10,556 bases of DNA from a bacterium (lineage in GTDB: Bacteria > Bacteroidota > Ignavibacteria > Kapaibacteriales > UBA961): the NCBI GenBank assembly GCA_022844575.1, contig JALHLL010000073.1:1-10556 (forward strand), read 5' to 3'. Positions 1 to 6,429 of this stretch are shown piece after piece. Position numbers and translations under genes: made by a program. Under the pieces are notes generated by a model. That model saw only the letters and a program-made list of their open reading frames with translations. It was not told where the DNA came from and did no database searches. Every line of letters begins with the position of its first letter. The first letter of the stretch is position 1.

Positions 1-15
1 TCATAAATACCCTTT
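1..15 (-). promoter_or_regulatory. Ribosome binding site and possible start of a next operon gene at the left edge
   Basis: On the minus strand, just after the exporter stop codon, the sequence reads AAAGGG (plus-strand 10-15), then five bases, then ATGA ending at the window edge (ATG at 4-2). That is a well-spaced Shine-Dalgarno and start, so a third gene may follow the exporter in the same operon. Only one codon is inside the window, so nothing can be said about its product, and the match could be chance. Confidence 0.3.
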
Positions 16-19
16 AAAG

Positions 20-796
20 TTAAAATTGAAAAATTTCTTTTGATGTAATAAAAATACTCATGACTATTATAAAATAAGCGAATATCTTTTTTGTTATAAG
101 AGGATTGATTTTTGATGCTACATTTGTACCGATAATCATTCCGATTATAGAAATGATAACGAATGTGAGAAGGAAGCTCCACTCAATCATTGCACCGGTA
201 CTTATATCGCCTATAAACCCCACCATTGAGTTAAGTGTGATAATAAAAAGTGATGTTGCTACGGCTTCGCGAATGGGAATACGGAGCAGAAGTACCAATG
301 AAGGTACTATAAGAAATCCGCCACCTGCGCCCACAAAACTTGTAATTAAACCGACAATAATTCCGCTTACGATAATTTTAAGATAATTGACTGAATGAAC
401 TCCCTCAGCTTCTTTTCTCGGTAATAACATGCTAATACCTGCCGCCATCATTATTGCTGCGAAAAACAGCATGAGTGCTACCGATTTGAGTATGGTGAAT
501 GTGCCGATATGAATTGTATCGGGTATCATCGGTAATATGAAAGCCCTAATGGTATATACCACGGCAAAAGCCGGTACGGAAAATATTAACCCTTCACGAA
601 AACGCACTAATGAGTGCCGTGTATTGACAATAGTGCCGAAAAGTGCAGTCAACCCCACGATAAACAATGAATAACCCGTTGCGCGTAATGGTTGCACTCC
701 CGCAATGTACACAAGGATAGGAACGGTTAAGATTGAACCGCCACCACCAAGTAAACCGAGAGAAAACCCCATTATGAGTGCAAGTGCATATTCCAT
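20..796 (-). CDS. TauE/SafE family sulfite/organosulfur anion exporter
   Basis: This is an integral inner-membrane protein of the TauE/SafE family, whose members export sulfite, sulfoacetate or related anions. About eight hydrophobic segments are visible in two halves that repeat the same signature: GLLGGGGSILTVPILV near residues 14-29 and SFVGAGGGFLIVPSLV near 153-168. This is the usual internal duplication, and the 258-residue length is normal. The open frame extends to 835, but I place the start at 796 (MEYALAL...). An AGGTGA lies seven bases ahead of it, and the longer form would overlap the upstream arsR-type gene and add a polar stretch. The start is 11 bases after that gene's stop, so the two are surely co-transcribed. 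The substrate is not shown by the sequence; sulfite or thiosulfate-type anions are an inference from the family and the paired regulator. Confidence 0.88.
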   Translation of the reverse strand: MEYALALIMGFSLGLLGGGGSILTVPILVYIAGVQPLRATGYSLFIVGLTALFGTIVNTRHSLVRFREGLIFSVPAFAVVYTIRAFILPMIPDTIHIGTFTILKSVALMLFFAAIMMAAGISMLLPRKEAEGVHSVNYLKIIVSGIIVGLITSFVGAGGGFLIVPSLVLLLRIPIREAVATSLFIITLNSMVGFIGDISTGAMIEWSFLLTFVIISIIGMIIGTNVASKINPLITKKIFAYFIIVMSIFITSKEIFQF

Positions 797-807
797 AGTC
801 TCGTCAC

Positions 808-1125
808 CTAAAAAATGCTGCACATTTCCATACAACTAAAAATTTTAGTGATATTCGGCTCTGCCAGCCGATATGCAACGCTTACACCGTTTTTTTGTGA
901 GAGCAAAACCCCCTTATCTTTCATTTTTATAAGATGATGTGATAACATGGATTGCTCAATCGGAACGGATAGACGTTCCTGTATGCCCGATACTGTGAGT
1001 TCTTTATATAACTCTAATAAATTAAGAACTTCCAACCTGACGGGATGCGCTATTGTTTTCAGAACCTCAGCCGCTTTCTCCAAGCGTTGAACTTCTCTTA
1101 TTAACGATGTTGTTTCCTGTGCCAT
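808..1125 (-). CDS. ArsR/SmtB family winged-helix repressor with C-terminal CxxxC
   Basis: This 105-residue protein has the ArsR fold pattern. The helix containing LKTIAHPVRLEVLNLLE (about 22-38) is followed by the winged-helix DNA-binding part, ELTVSGIQERLSVPIEQSML-SHHL (about 42-66), and the wing GVLLSQKNGVSVAYRL (about 73-88). Family members are dimeric repressors that release DNA on binding metal or on cysteine oxidation or persulfidation. The only cysteines are C98 and C102 at the very C-terminus (CMEMC). The alpha-helix 3 metal site CVC of classical ArsR is absent, and so is the alpha-2 cysteine of BigR/SqrR persulfide sensors. Sensing, if cysteine-based, would therefore use the tail pair. 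It is first in the operon with the TauE/SafE exporter and probably represses itself through the palindrome at 1161-1184. The inducer is unknown; sulfide/persulfide or a thiophilic metal is inference. Confidence 0.88.
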   Translation of the reverse strand: MAQETTSLIREVQRLEKAAEVLKTIAHPVRLEVLNLLELYKELTVSGIQERLSVPIEQSMLSHHLIKMKDKGVLLSQKNGVSVAYRLAEPNITKIFSCMEMCSIF

Positions 1126-1157
1126 ATATGCTTATGATTTGTGCTAAATTTCTAATA

Positions 1158-1189
1158 CAAATATATGAACATATGTTGATATATTCAAA
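1158..1189 (-). promoter_or_regulatory. Bacteroidota-type promoter of the arsR-tauE operon
   Basis: On the minus strand a -33 element TTTG (plus 1186-1189) is followed by exactly 20 bases and then a -7 element TATATTTG (plus 1158-1165), a full match to TAnnTTTG. This is the primary sigma-factor promoter consensus of Bacteroidota. Transcription would begin near 1152, leaving a leader of about 25-30 bases before the repressor ATG at 1125. No strong Shine-Dalgarno is seen there, which is normal for the phylum. Confidence 0.7.
1161..1184. promoter_or_regulatory. Probable ArsR operator: 24-bp near-perfect palindrome
   Basis: The left half ATATATGAACAT and the right half ATGTTGATATAT are reverse complements at 11 of 12 positions, with a perfect 10-bp core AACATATGTT at 1168-1177. 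ArsR/SmtB proteins bind AT-rich inverted repeats of this size. The palindrome fills the spacer of the operon promoter and overlaps its -7 element, so a bound dimer would block RNA polymerase. Binding is inferred, not shown. Confidence 0.65.
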
Positions 1190-1219
1190 TCTTGTTCGTA
1201 TTCTCCTTTTGTTCCTTCG

Positions 1220-1227
1220 TATCTTTG
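1220..1227 (+). promoter_or_regulatory. Candidate -7 promoter element for the TPR-guaA unit
   Basis: TATCTTTG matches the Bacteroidota TAnnTTTG element and lies 33 bases before the ATG at 1261. No exact TTTG occurs at the expected -33 distance; the closest are TTCG at 1195-1198 (21-base spacing) and TTG at 1192-1194. The element is therefore plausible but incomplete. Its position about 35 bases from the ArsR palindrome makes this a compact divergent control region. Confidence 0.4.
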
Positions 1228-1260
1228 TGCTTAATTTTTTGAACAAAATCACCTAAGCAC

Positions 1261-2328
1261 ATGATGAAATTCATTGTTATTGCCGCTTTGCTTATACACA
1301 CGGCAGTTGAAGCACAAACAGTTGAGGGCTATTTATCTATTGCATTCGGTCATCACAAGAACGGACAACTTGATAGTGCAGAAATATATTATGGCAAATC
1401 AATACGTTTGCGCGATACATCGAGCATAGCGAGATTTAACCGCGCCAATATATATATGTCGCGTAAGGACTTTGCTAATGCAATGATAGATGCAAACCGT
1501 ACATTGGAATTGAAGCCGAATTATGACCAAGCCCTATACATGCGTGCAAACTTGCATGCTATGAATGACAATGTACAAAAGGCACTTGAAGATGCTGACC
1601 AAGTTGTAAAAACAAACCCTAATTATGAGGGAATATATTCCTTACGCGGACAAATTCACTATCGTTTGGGTCAGGCAGGAAAAGCATGCGCGGATTTTAC
1701 AATAGGAAAGCAAAAAAATGAACAAGATGCTAAGGATTTGCACAATGAATTTTGTTTGGGGCTTGCCGCTGATGGAACGCCTATAGCCGAAACGCTCGAT
1801 TATAATTTTGACGATGGTGGTAAAAAATGGGTTGAGGCATATAAATCGGATACGAAGGATTTATTGCAAATCCGTTTGGTAAGAGAAGGTAATACGATAG
1901 ATGTGGCGCAAGAAGCGATAAGTGTATTAACCCAAAAAAATGCAAGGGGCAAAATTCCCTTAGATACGATTATGAATTTTATGGCGGGTCAGGTTTTACG
2001 TGACTCAAAAAATGCTACGGTAAAAGTGATAGAGCGTGAAGATAATGCTGACTACCCGCGTATTTTCTTTATAGTACAAAATCCCGACTCTACAGAAAAA
2101 GTAGTACCGCAAACCCAAGTATATGGTATTATAAAAACACATAATTCCATTTATACGATGATATGGAATATTACAAGTACGGCGGTAGCACAACAGGATG
2201 TGACAAAATGGATAACAATGTTTAAAAAACAAAGAATAAAAACATCGGAATATACGGTAAAACAAAGCACTCCGGTAACATCGCCGAATGAAAAGCAAAC
2301 AAAACCTAAACCGAAAAAGAAAAAATAA
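1261..2328 (+). CDS. Secreted tetratricopeptide-repeat (TPR) protein
   Basis: This 355-residue protein starts with a signal peptide (MMKFIVIAALLIHTAVEAQT, likely cut after the AEA-like site near residue 18). It has about four TPR units over residues 21-156; examples are the ALYMRANLHAMNDNVQKALEDADQVV unit near 91-116 and GIYSLRGQIHYRLGQAGKACADF near 124-146. TPRs form helical scaffolds for protein contacts. Residues about 180-335 form a separate alpha/beta-looking domain that I do not recognise. The tail is strongly basic and ends in KPKPKKKK. The protein is probably periplasmic. Two ATG codons stand in tandem at the start and neither has a clear Shine-Dalgarno. guaA begins 30 bases after its stop, so the two are probably co-transcribed. 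That gives no clear functional link, and a specific role cannot be assigned. Confidence 0.85.
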   Translation: MMKFIVIAALLIHTAVEAQTVEGYLSIAFGHHKNGQLDSAEIYYGKSIRLRDTSSIARFNRANIYMSRKDFANAMIDANRTLELKPNYDQALYMRANLHAMNDNVQKALEDADQVVKTNPNYEGIYSLRGQIHYRLGQAGKACADFTIGKQKNEQDAKDLHNEFCLGLAADGTPIAETLDYNFDDGGKKWVEAYKSDTKDLLQIRLVREGNTIDVAQEAISVLTQKNARGKIPLDTIMNFMAGQVLRDSKNATVKVIEREDNADYPRIFFIVQNPDSTEKVVPQTQVYGIIKTHNSIYTMIWNITSTAVAQQDVTKWITMFKKQRIKTSEYTVKQSTPVTSPNEKQTKPKPKKKK

Positions 2329-2358
2329 TTTTATACTATTATAGATATACTACCCTAT

Positions 2359-3903
2359 ATGGAAACAATCGTAATTCTTGATTTCGGTTCACAATTCACT
2401 CAATTAATTGCGCGCCGCGTAAGAGAATGCGGTGTTTATTGCGAGATTCATCCTTATAATATTACGGAAGAGAAATTTGCCGAATTAAAGCCGAAGGGTA
2501 TCATACTTTCGGGTGGTCCCTCCAGTGTTTATGCCGCCGATGCTCCGATACCCGTTTTTAATGTGTTTGATTATGCTGTTAAAAATGGTGTACCACTTCT
2601 GGGTGTTTGTTACGGTTTGCAATTAATGGCTTATCAACTTGGTGGTGAAGTAAATAAATCGGCAAAGCGTGAATATGGTCGTGCAGAAGTAATTATAAAC
2701 GTACCTGATGTTTTATTTGAAGGAATTGGCGAACACTCGATAGTATGGATGAGCCATGGCGATTCATTAACCAAATTGCCCGATAATTTTGAAGTGATTG
2801 CCCATACGGAAAATGCACCCATTTGTTGTGTTCGCAATAATGAAATAAAAATATGGGGCGTTCAATTTCACCCGGAAGTACACCATACGGCGGATGGAAA
2901 AATTATTCTGAACAATTTTGTGAAGAAAATATGCGGTTGTGCCGGAGATTGGGATGCCGAACATTTTATTGATAATAAGATTAAGGAAATTAGGGAAACA
3001 GTCGGAACGGGCGGAGTAATTTGTGCGCTTTCGGGCGGTGTGGATTCCACCGTAGCGGCGGTATTATTGCATAAGGCAATTGGTGATCAATTACATTGCA
3101 TACACGTCGATTCGGGCTTAATGCGTACTGAAGAAAGTGCTACCATTGAACGATTATTCCGTGAACATTTTTCGATGTCTATTGATGTTGTGGATGCTTC
3201 GGAATTATTTTTAAGCAGATTGGACGGCATTAGCGACCCCGAACAAAAAAGAAAAATTATAGGCAAAACCTTTATTGATGTTTTTGAAGTTGAGGCAAAA
3301 AAATTCCGAGATTCCGCCTTTTTAGCACAGGGTACATTATATCCCGATGTGATAGAATCGGTATCGGTGAAGGGACCTTCCGTAACCATCAAATCACATC
3401 ATAATGTGGGTGGTTTGCCGGAAACAATGAACTTGAAATTGATTGAACCCTTCCGTGAATTATTTAAGGATGAAGTACGGAATGTAGGGCGCACGTTAGG
3501 CATACCCGATTGGTTTGTTGACCGACACCCATTCCCCGGACCCGGTTTGGCAATTAGAGTATTAAGTGAAGTATCTGATGACCGTTTATCTATTTTACGT
3601 CGTGTGGATGATATATACCTCGATGAAATTCATAAGGCTGGATTATACAATGATATTTGGCAGGCATTTGCCGTATTATTGCCCGTGCAAAGCGTTGGCG
3701 TAATGGGCGATGAACGCACCTATGAATATGTATGTGCTTTGCGTGCCGTTACGAGCACCGATGGCATGACGGCGGATTGGTATCCGATGCCTTATGATGT
3801 GCTTGCGCGTATGTCAAGCAGAATAATTAATGAAGTACGTGGCGTTAACCGCGTTACGTATGATATTTCCTCCAAACCACCCGCCACTATTGAATGGGAG
3901 TAG
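2359..3903 (+). CDS. guaA: GMP synthetase, glutamine-hydrolysing
   Basis: This cytosolic enzyme converts XMP, ATP and glutamine to GMP, the last step of guanine nucleotide synthesis. At 514 residues it is full length. The N-terminal class I glutamine amidotransferase domain (about 1-190) has the nucleophile C84 in GVCYGLQ and the partners H171 and E173 in QFHPEV. The ATP-pyrophosphatase domain follows with its P-loop SGGVDS at 225-230. The C-terminal dimerisation and XMP-binding part contains the conserved RHPFPGPGLAIR and ends in the typical KPPATIEWE. Every catalytic residue I can check is present. It lies 30 bases downstream of the TPR gene and is closed by a strong terminator. No purine riboswitch is visible before it, and the short gap leaves no room for one. 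Confidence 0.98.
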   Translation: METIVILDFGSQFTQLIARRVRECGVYCEIHPYNITEEKFAELKPKGIILSGGPSSVYAADAPIPVFNVFDYAVKNGVPLLGVCYGLQLMAYQLGGEVNKSAKREYGRAEVIINVPDVLFEGIGEHSIVWMSHGDSLTKLPDNFEVIAHTENAPICCVRNNEIKIWGVQFHPEVHHTADGKIILNNFVKKICGCAGDWDAEHFIDNKIKEIRETVGTGGVICALSGGVDSTVAAVLLHKAIGDQLHCIHVDSGLMRTEESATIERLFREHFSMSIDVVDASELFLSRLDGISDPEQKRKIIGKTFIDVFEVEAKKFRDSAFLAQGTLYPDVIESVSVKGPSVTIKSHHNVGGLPETMNLKLIEPFRELFKDEVRNVGRTLGIPDWFVDRHPFPGPGLAIRVLSEVSDDRLSILRRVDDIYLDEIHKAGLYNDIWQAFAVLLPVQSVGVMGDERTYEYVCALRAVTSTDGMTADWYPMPYDVLARMSSRIINEVRGVNRVTYDISSKPPATIEWE

Positions 3904-3933
3904 GAAATTTAGTTGATTAACTTATATAATTAA

Positions 3934-3983
3934 ATAATAGTACGGCTCTATGACACGTTCATGTCCGTACTATTATATTTTTT
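3934..3983 (+). terminator. Rho-independent terminator after guaA
   Basis: A perfect 12-bp stem, ATAATAGTACGG (3934-3945) with CCGTACTATTAT (3965-3976), encloses a 19-base loop. That loop can form its own small hairpin (ATGA 3950-3953 with TCAT 3959-3962). The stem is followed almost directly by six T (3978-3983). It sits 31 bases after the guaA stop codon and would end the TPR-guaA transcript. Confidence 0.85.
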
Positions 3984-4128
3984 GGGATATCTGAGTAATA
4001 TTATTTAGCAAGATTTGTTTGCAGTAGACACCAAGGAAGAACATAGTGTATGGATTTGAGTGTTACGATGAATTTCCTGTGAAAGATTTTGGTAACTGTC
4101 AATCATACTTATATGTTAATGTTCTATC

Positions 4129-4158
4129 ACAATCATGCGTTATTGATGCAATGATTGT
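4129..4158. repeat. Inverted repeat (hairpin) in the guaA-beta-helix gap
   Basis: ACAATCAT (4129-4136) pairs with ATGATTGT (4151-4158). The adjoining GC (4137-4138) can pair with GC (4148-4149) across one bulged A, giving about a 10-bp stem with a nine-base loop. No T-tract follows on either strand, so it does not look like an intrinsic terminator. Function unknown. Confidence 0.4.
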
Positions 4159-4448
4159 TCAACAATAATCCGTTATAGAGAAGCGATTAGCGGTAATCGA
4201 ATGTGAATATTTATAGTTAGTCTTTTGTAAACTGTAAAATACATAGTGTATATGCAATGTTCCGAACCTTGAAATGGGAACAATAAGAAGTTAGAATTAA
4301 AAAATGAAATATGAAAAATAAAGAAGAAGTTATTACTATTCTCTTGATATACAAACAAATAAGTAAATTGGGAGACTGATTTAGGCCAGTGATTTTATAA
4401 TTGTAAAGACAAATTTACATTACGAAACTTTTAATTAGTTATTTTTTT

Positions 4449-4474
4449 CTTTGTTTAACACTTTTAACAAAGGG
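4449..4474 (+). promoter_or_regulatory. Ribosome binding site of the beta-helix gene inside a small inverted repeat
   Basis: AAAGGG at 4469-4474 stands five bases before the ATG at 4480, one of the better Shine-Dalgarno sequences in the window, and supports this start over the in-frame ATG five codons later. Its first bases belong to AACAAAG (4466-4472), the complement of CTTTGTT (4449-4455). A weak hairpin could therefore partly hide the site. A second inverted repeat, TGTAAA/TTTACA, lies upstream at 4402-4419. Confidence 0.45.
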
Positions 4475-4479
4475 TAGGC

Positions 4480-5589
4480 ATGCTGAACAACCTTATGAGG
4501 ATTATATCTTTATTTTTATTGTTTACATCTTTTAGTATTGCAAAGAATGTACATATTGGGAATGGGAAAGACTTTCCCAATATACAGTCAGCGTGCCCAA
4601 CTCTACAACCTGGGGATTCAGTGTTTATTCATAGCGGCACTTATAATACCTACCAGTACTATGCCGGATTGAAAGGGAATGCAAAACAATGGATTGTTAT
4701 AACAAAAGCACCTAACGAGATAGTGGAAATAAATGGAGGGTGGCAATTTACAAGCTCAGAATTTATTAGAATCGAAAAACTTAACTTTAAAACAACTTCT
4801 CAATACAATAATACTTTGTTGCACTTCGACCATGCCGGAGATTGTAATAGGCTTTCTCATCACATTATAATTGATAGTTGCTCATTTTCGGATGTATCCG
4901 GTGGTAATACGATTAAGTTAGGAGGTGTTTCCGATTTTGTTGTAAGCAAATGTAAATTTATTAATAACACAAGTAATGCAGCTGGTATTGCTCTCAATGA
5001 AAGTAGAAATGGTGTAGTACGAAATTGTTGCTTCGAGAACATTAAAACTAAAGGAATTCAGTTCAAACTCGGCACAATGAATATTTTGGTTTACGCAAAT
5101 TTTTTTAAGAATGTTGGTATTGACGATTGTGCATTGAAAATTGGTGAGAGTGGGGGGAAGGAGTTTTATTGCCCTGATGCCGATGACTGGCATGCAAAAG
5201 ATGTTAAAATATACTCAAATATAATTATTGGTGGTAGAGCACCTTTTTCAATTGGATTAGCCATTAATACCGAGATAATAAATAATACTATTGTTTCACC
5301 GGTAACTTTTGTTATGAGGTTGCTTTCAGACGAAGTAGAATATGAAAATAAGAATAATATACTAGTGAATAATTTATTTTATTTAGACAAAACCATCTAT
5401 TTTAATGGTTCAACGAATGCCAAAAATATTGACTTTCCATCAATAATATTCCAAAACAACTTATTTTATGCAGCACACAGAACAAATTGGACAGGCCCAG
5501 ACCCAAATGGTGGTGATTATGATGCCGAAGAAATCAAGGGAGTTCAGTTTGTCAACAACAAAATTGCAACCCACTACTTAAAGATTTAA
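4480..5589 (+). CDS. Secreted parallel beta-helix protein, N-terminal part of a frame-broken gene
   Basis: The first 21 residues are a signal peptide (hydrophobic core LFLLFTSFSIA). The rest has the pattern of right-handed parallel beta-helix (pectate-lyase-like) proteins: the opening GDSVFIHSGTY near 46-55, then many short strands with asparagine and aliphatic ladders such as IIIDSCSF, FVVSKCKFINN and IIINNTIV. Such folds occur in polysaccharide lyases, hydrolases and adhesins. I cannot identify a catalytic site. The frame ends at TAA 5587-5589 after HYLKI. The next frame continues the same protein with KDLINDDYKVDSKSPALRSG..., the typical end of this fold family (SPAL-x-G ... IGAIES). So 369 residues is only the N-terminal part of a gene that would encode about 581 residues if one base were restored near 5580. 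Confidence 0.8.
   Translation: MLNNLMRIISLFLLFTSFSIAKNVHIGNGKDFPNIQSACPTLQPGDSVFIHSGTYNTYQYYAGLKGNAKQWIVITKAPNEIVEINGGWQFTSSEFIRIEKLNFKTTSQYNNTLLHFDHAGDCNRLSHHIIIDSCSFSDVSGGNTIKLGGVSDFVVSKCKFINNTSNAAGIALNESRNGVVRNCCFENIKTKGIQFKLGTMNILVYANFFKNVGIDDCALKIGESGGKEFYCPDADDWHAKDVKIYSNIIIGGRAPFSIGLAINTEIINNTIVSPVTFVMRLLSDEVEYENKNNILVNNLFYLDKTIYFNGSTNAKNIDFPSIIFQNNLFYAAHRTNWTGPDPNGGDYDAEEIKGVQFVNNKIATHYLKI
5577..5589 (+). other. Frameshift point joining the two beta-helix ORFs
   Basis: Frame one reads CAC TAC TTA AAG ATT TAA (H Y L K I stop). Re-reading the A at 5580, or adding one A to the AAA run at 5580-5582, gives TTA AAA GAT TTA ATT AAT (L K D L I N), and the frame then stays open to 6224. A lost A in the short run explains the break most simply. 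A C TTA AAG heptamer is only a partial match to a -1 slippery site, and no strong hairpin follows. Assembly or sequencing error is equally possible. Confidence 0.7.
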
Positions 5590-5627
5590 TTAATGATGAT
5601 TATAAAGTAGATAGTAAAAGCCCTGCT

Positions 5628-6224
5628 TTGAGATCGGGTGCTAATGTGCAAGAACCAAAACTTGATTATTATGATAAACCCTTTAAAGCACAGCGTACTA
5701 TTGGTGCCATAGAGTCTGATTCAATTTATCCGATAATAAATGTAACATCATTGCAGCTGAGTCTTAATTCAACTACTCTCAACGTTGCAGATACACTCAC
5801 TTTGTTTGCTAATATATTACCGGATAATGCAAGTAATAAATCTGTTACTTGGTTTAGTTCAAATCCAAATGTTGCAAGCATATCCCAAGATGGATTTGTG
5901 GAAGCACTAAAGCAAGGAAACTGTGAAATAGTTGCTACAACGGTAGATGGTGGATTTAAAGAGGTTTGTACTGTCATTGTTCAAACACCGAATAGTGCTG
6001 GTGAAGTTAAAGAGAATTTTGCCATTTCTGTTTTCCCAAATCCTGTCTCTGAGTATTTAATTATAAGGACAAACCAAAAAAATGGGAAAATCGAAATCTC
6101 CTCCACTCTCGGTTTAAAAGTGATAGAAACAGAGTGGCGAGAAAAGATTGATGTTTCGGGCTTGATAGCGGGAGTGTACTTTGCCAAAGTAGGAAATCAG
6201 ATTATTAAATTTATCAAAACATAG
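5628..6224 (+). CDS. C-terminal part of the beta-helix protein: Ig-like (BIG2) domain and T9SS sorting tail
   Basis: The frame is open from 5523. The usable first codon in it is TTG at 5628, without a signal peptide or Shine-Dalgarno, so it is unlikely to be an independent gene. It continues the upstream ORF from about 5580. Residues 1-30 (RSGANV...IGAIES) finish the beta-helix region. Residues about 38-118 match a bacterial Ig-like domain of the BIG2 type (VTSLQLSLNSTTLNVADTLT ... VTWFSSNPNVASISQDGFVEAL). Residues about 132-198 are a T9SS type A sorting domain: the FPNP motif at 136-139, the middle LGLKVIE, and DVSGLIAGVYFAKV near the end. The tail predicts export through the outer membrane by T9SS and surface attachment or release. 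If the frame break is real, the product of the first ORF would lose this signal and stay in the periplasm. Confidence 0.75.
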   Translation: MRSGANVQEPKLDYYDKPFKAQRTIGAIESDSIYPIINVTSLQLSLNSTTLNVADTLTLFANILPDNASNKSVTWFSSNPNVASISQDGFVEALKQGNCEIVATTVDGGFKEVCTVIVQTPNSAGEVKENFAISVFPNPVSEYLIIRTNQKNGKIEISSTLGLKVIETEWREKIDVSGLIAGVYFAKVGNQIIKFIKT

Positions 6225-6230
6225 ATATTA

Positions 6231-6252
6231 AGAGTGTTATTTATAGCACTCT
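6231..6252 (+). terminator. Weak hairpin after the beta-helix gene
   Basis: AGAGTG (6231-6236) pairs with CACTCT (6247-6252), extended inward by a G-U and two A-U pairs over a four-base loop, starting seven bases after the stop codon. No T-run follows, so it would be a poor intrinsic terminator; it may stabilise the mRNA 3' end. The rest of the 205-base gap to the convergent esterase gene shows nothing clear. Confidence 0.4.
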
Positions 6253-6429
6253 ACACCGCGACATGTCTTCCTTATCTTTTTGTAAGTGCCCATGAATACT
6301 CCCGAGGAGAAGGAAATACTACTGTAAATTTTCTTGATGTAGAAATTCGGTGTGAACGATAATACATTGAATAGATTCCAACTCTTTTTATTCTCAAAAT
6401 CGAAATGGAAGTAAATTAGTTCTAATATT

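Larger units (their letters stand above)
3984..4479. other. Gene-free AT-rich spacer with inverted repeats
   Basis: About 500 bases between the guaA terminator and the beta-helix gene hold no credible coding region; the longest frame, on the minus strand near 4173-4358, encodes only low-complexity hydrophobic sequence. Structural elements seen are a hairpin at 4129-4158, a CGATTA/TAATCG hairpin at 4184-4199 with a four-base loop, and two inverted repeats in the downstream leader (4402-4419 and 4449-4472). I see no tRNA, transposase remnant or clear promoter consensus. Confidence 0.5.

Noticed and set aside
105..386. 93-residue plus-strand ORF
   Set aside because: It lies opposite the TauE/SafE gene, has no recognisable domain, and its composition follows from the antisense of membrane-helix codons.
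2329..2358. Purine riboswitch before guaA
   Set aside because: Only 30 bases separate the TPR stop from the guaA start, too short for an aptamer, and no conserved purine-riboswitch core is present.
4173..4358. 61-residue minus-strand ORF in the gene-free gap
   Set aside because: Low-complexity Phe/Asn/Ile-rich product, no ribosome binding site, no known motif; chance frame in AT-rich DNA.
5577..5583. Programmed -1 ribosomal frameshift at C TTA AAG
   Set aside because: The heptamer is not a canonical X XXY YYZ site, and no stable stem or upstream Shine-Dalgarno-like stimulator is evident. A lost A or assembly error is simpler, so I keep it only as an outside possibility.
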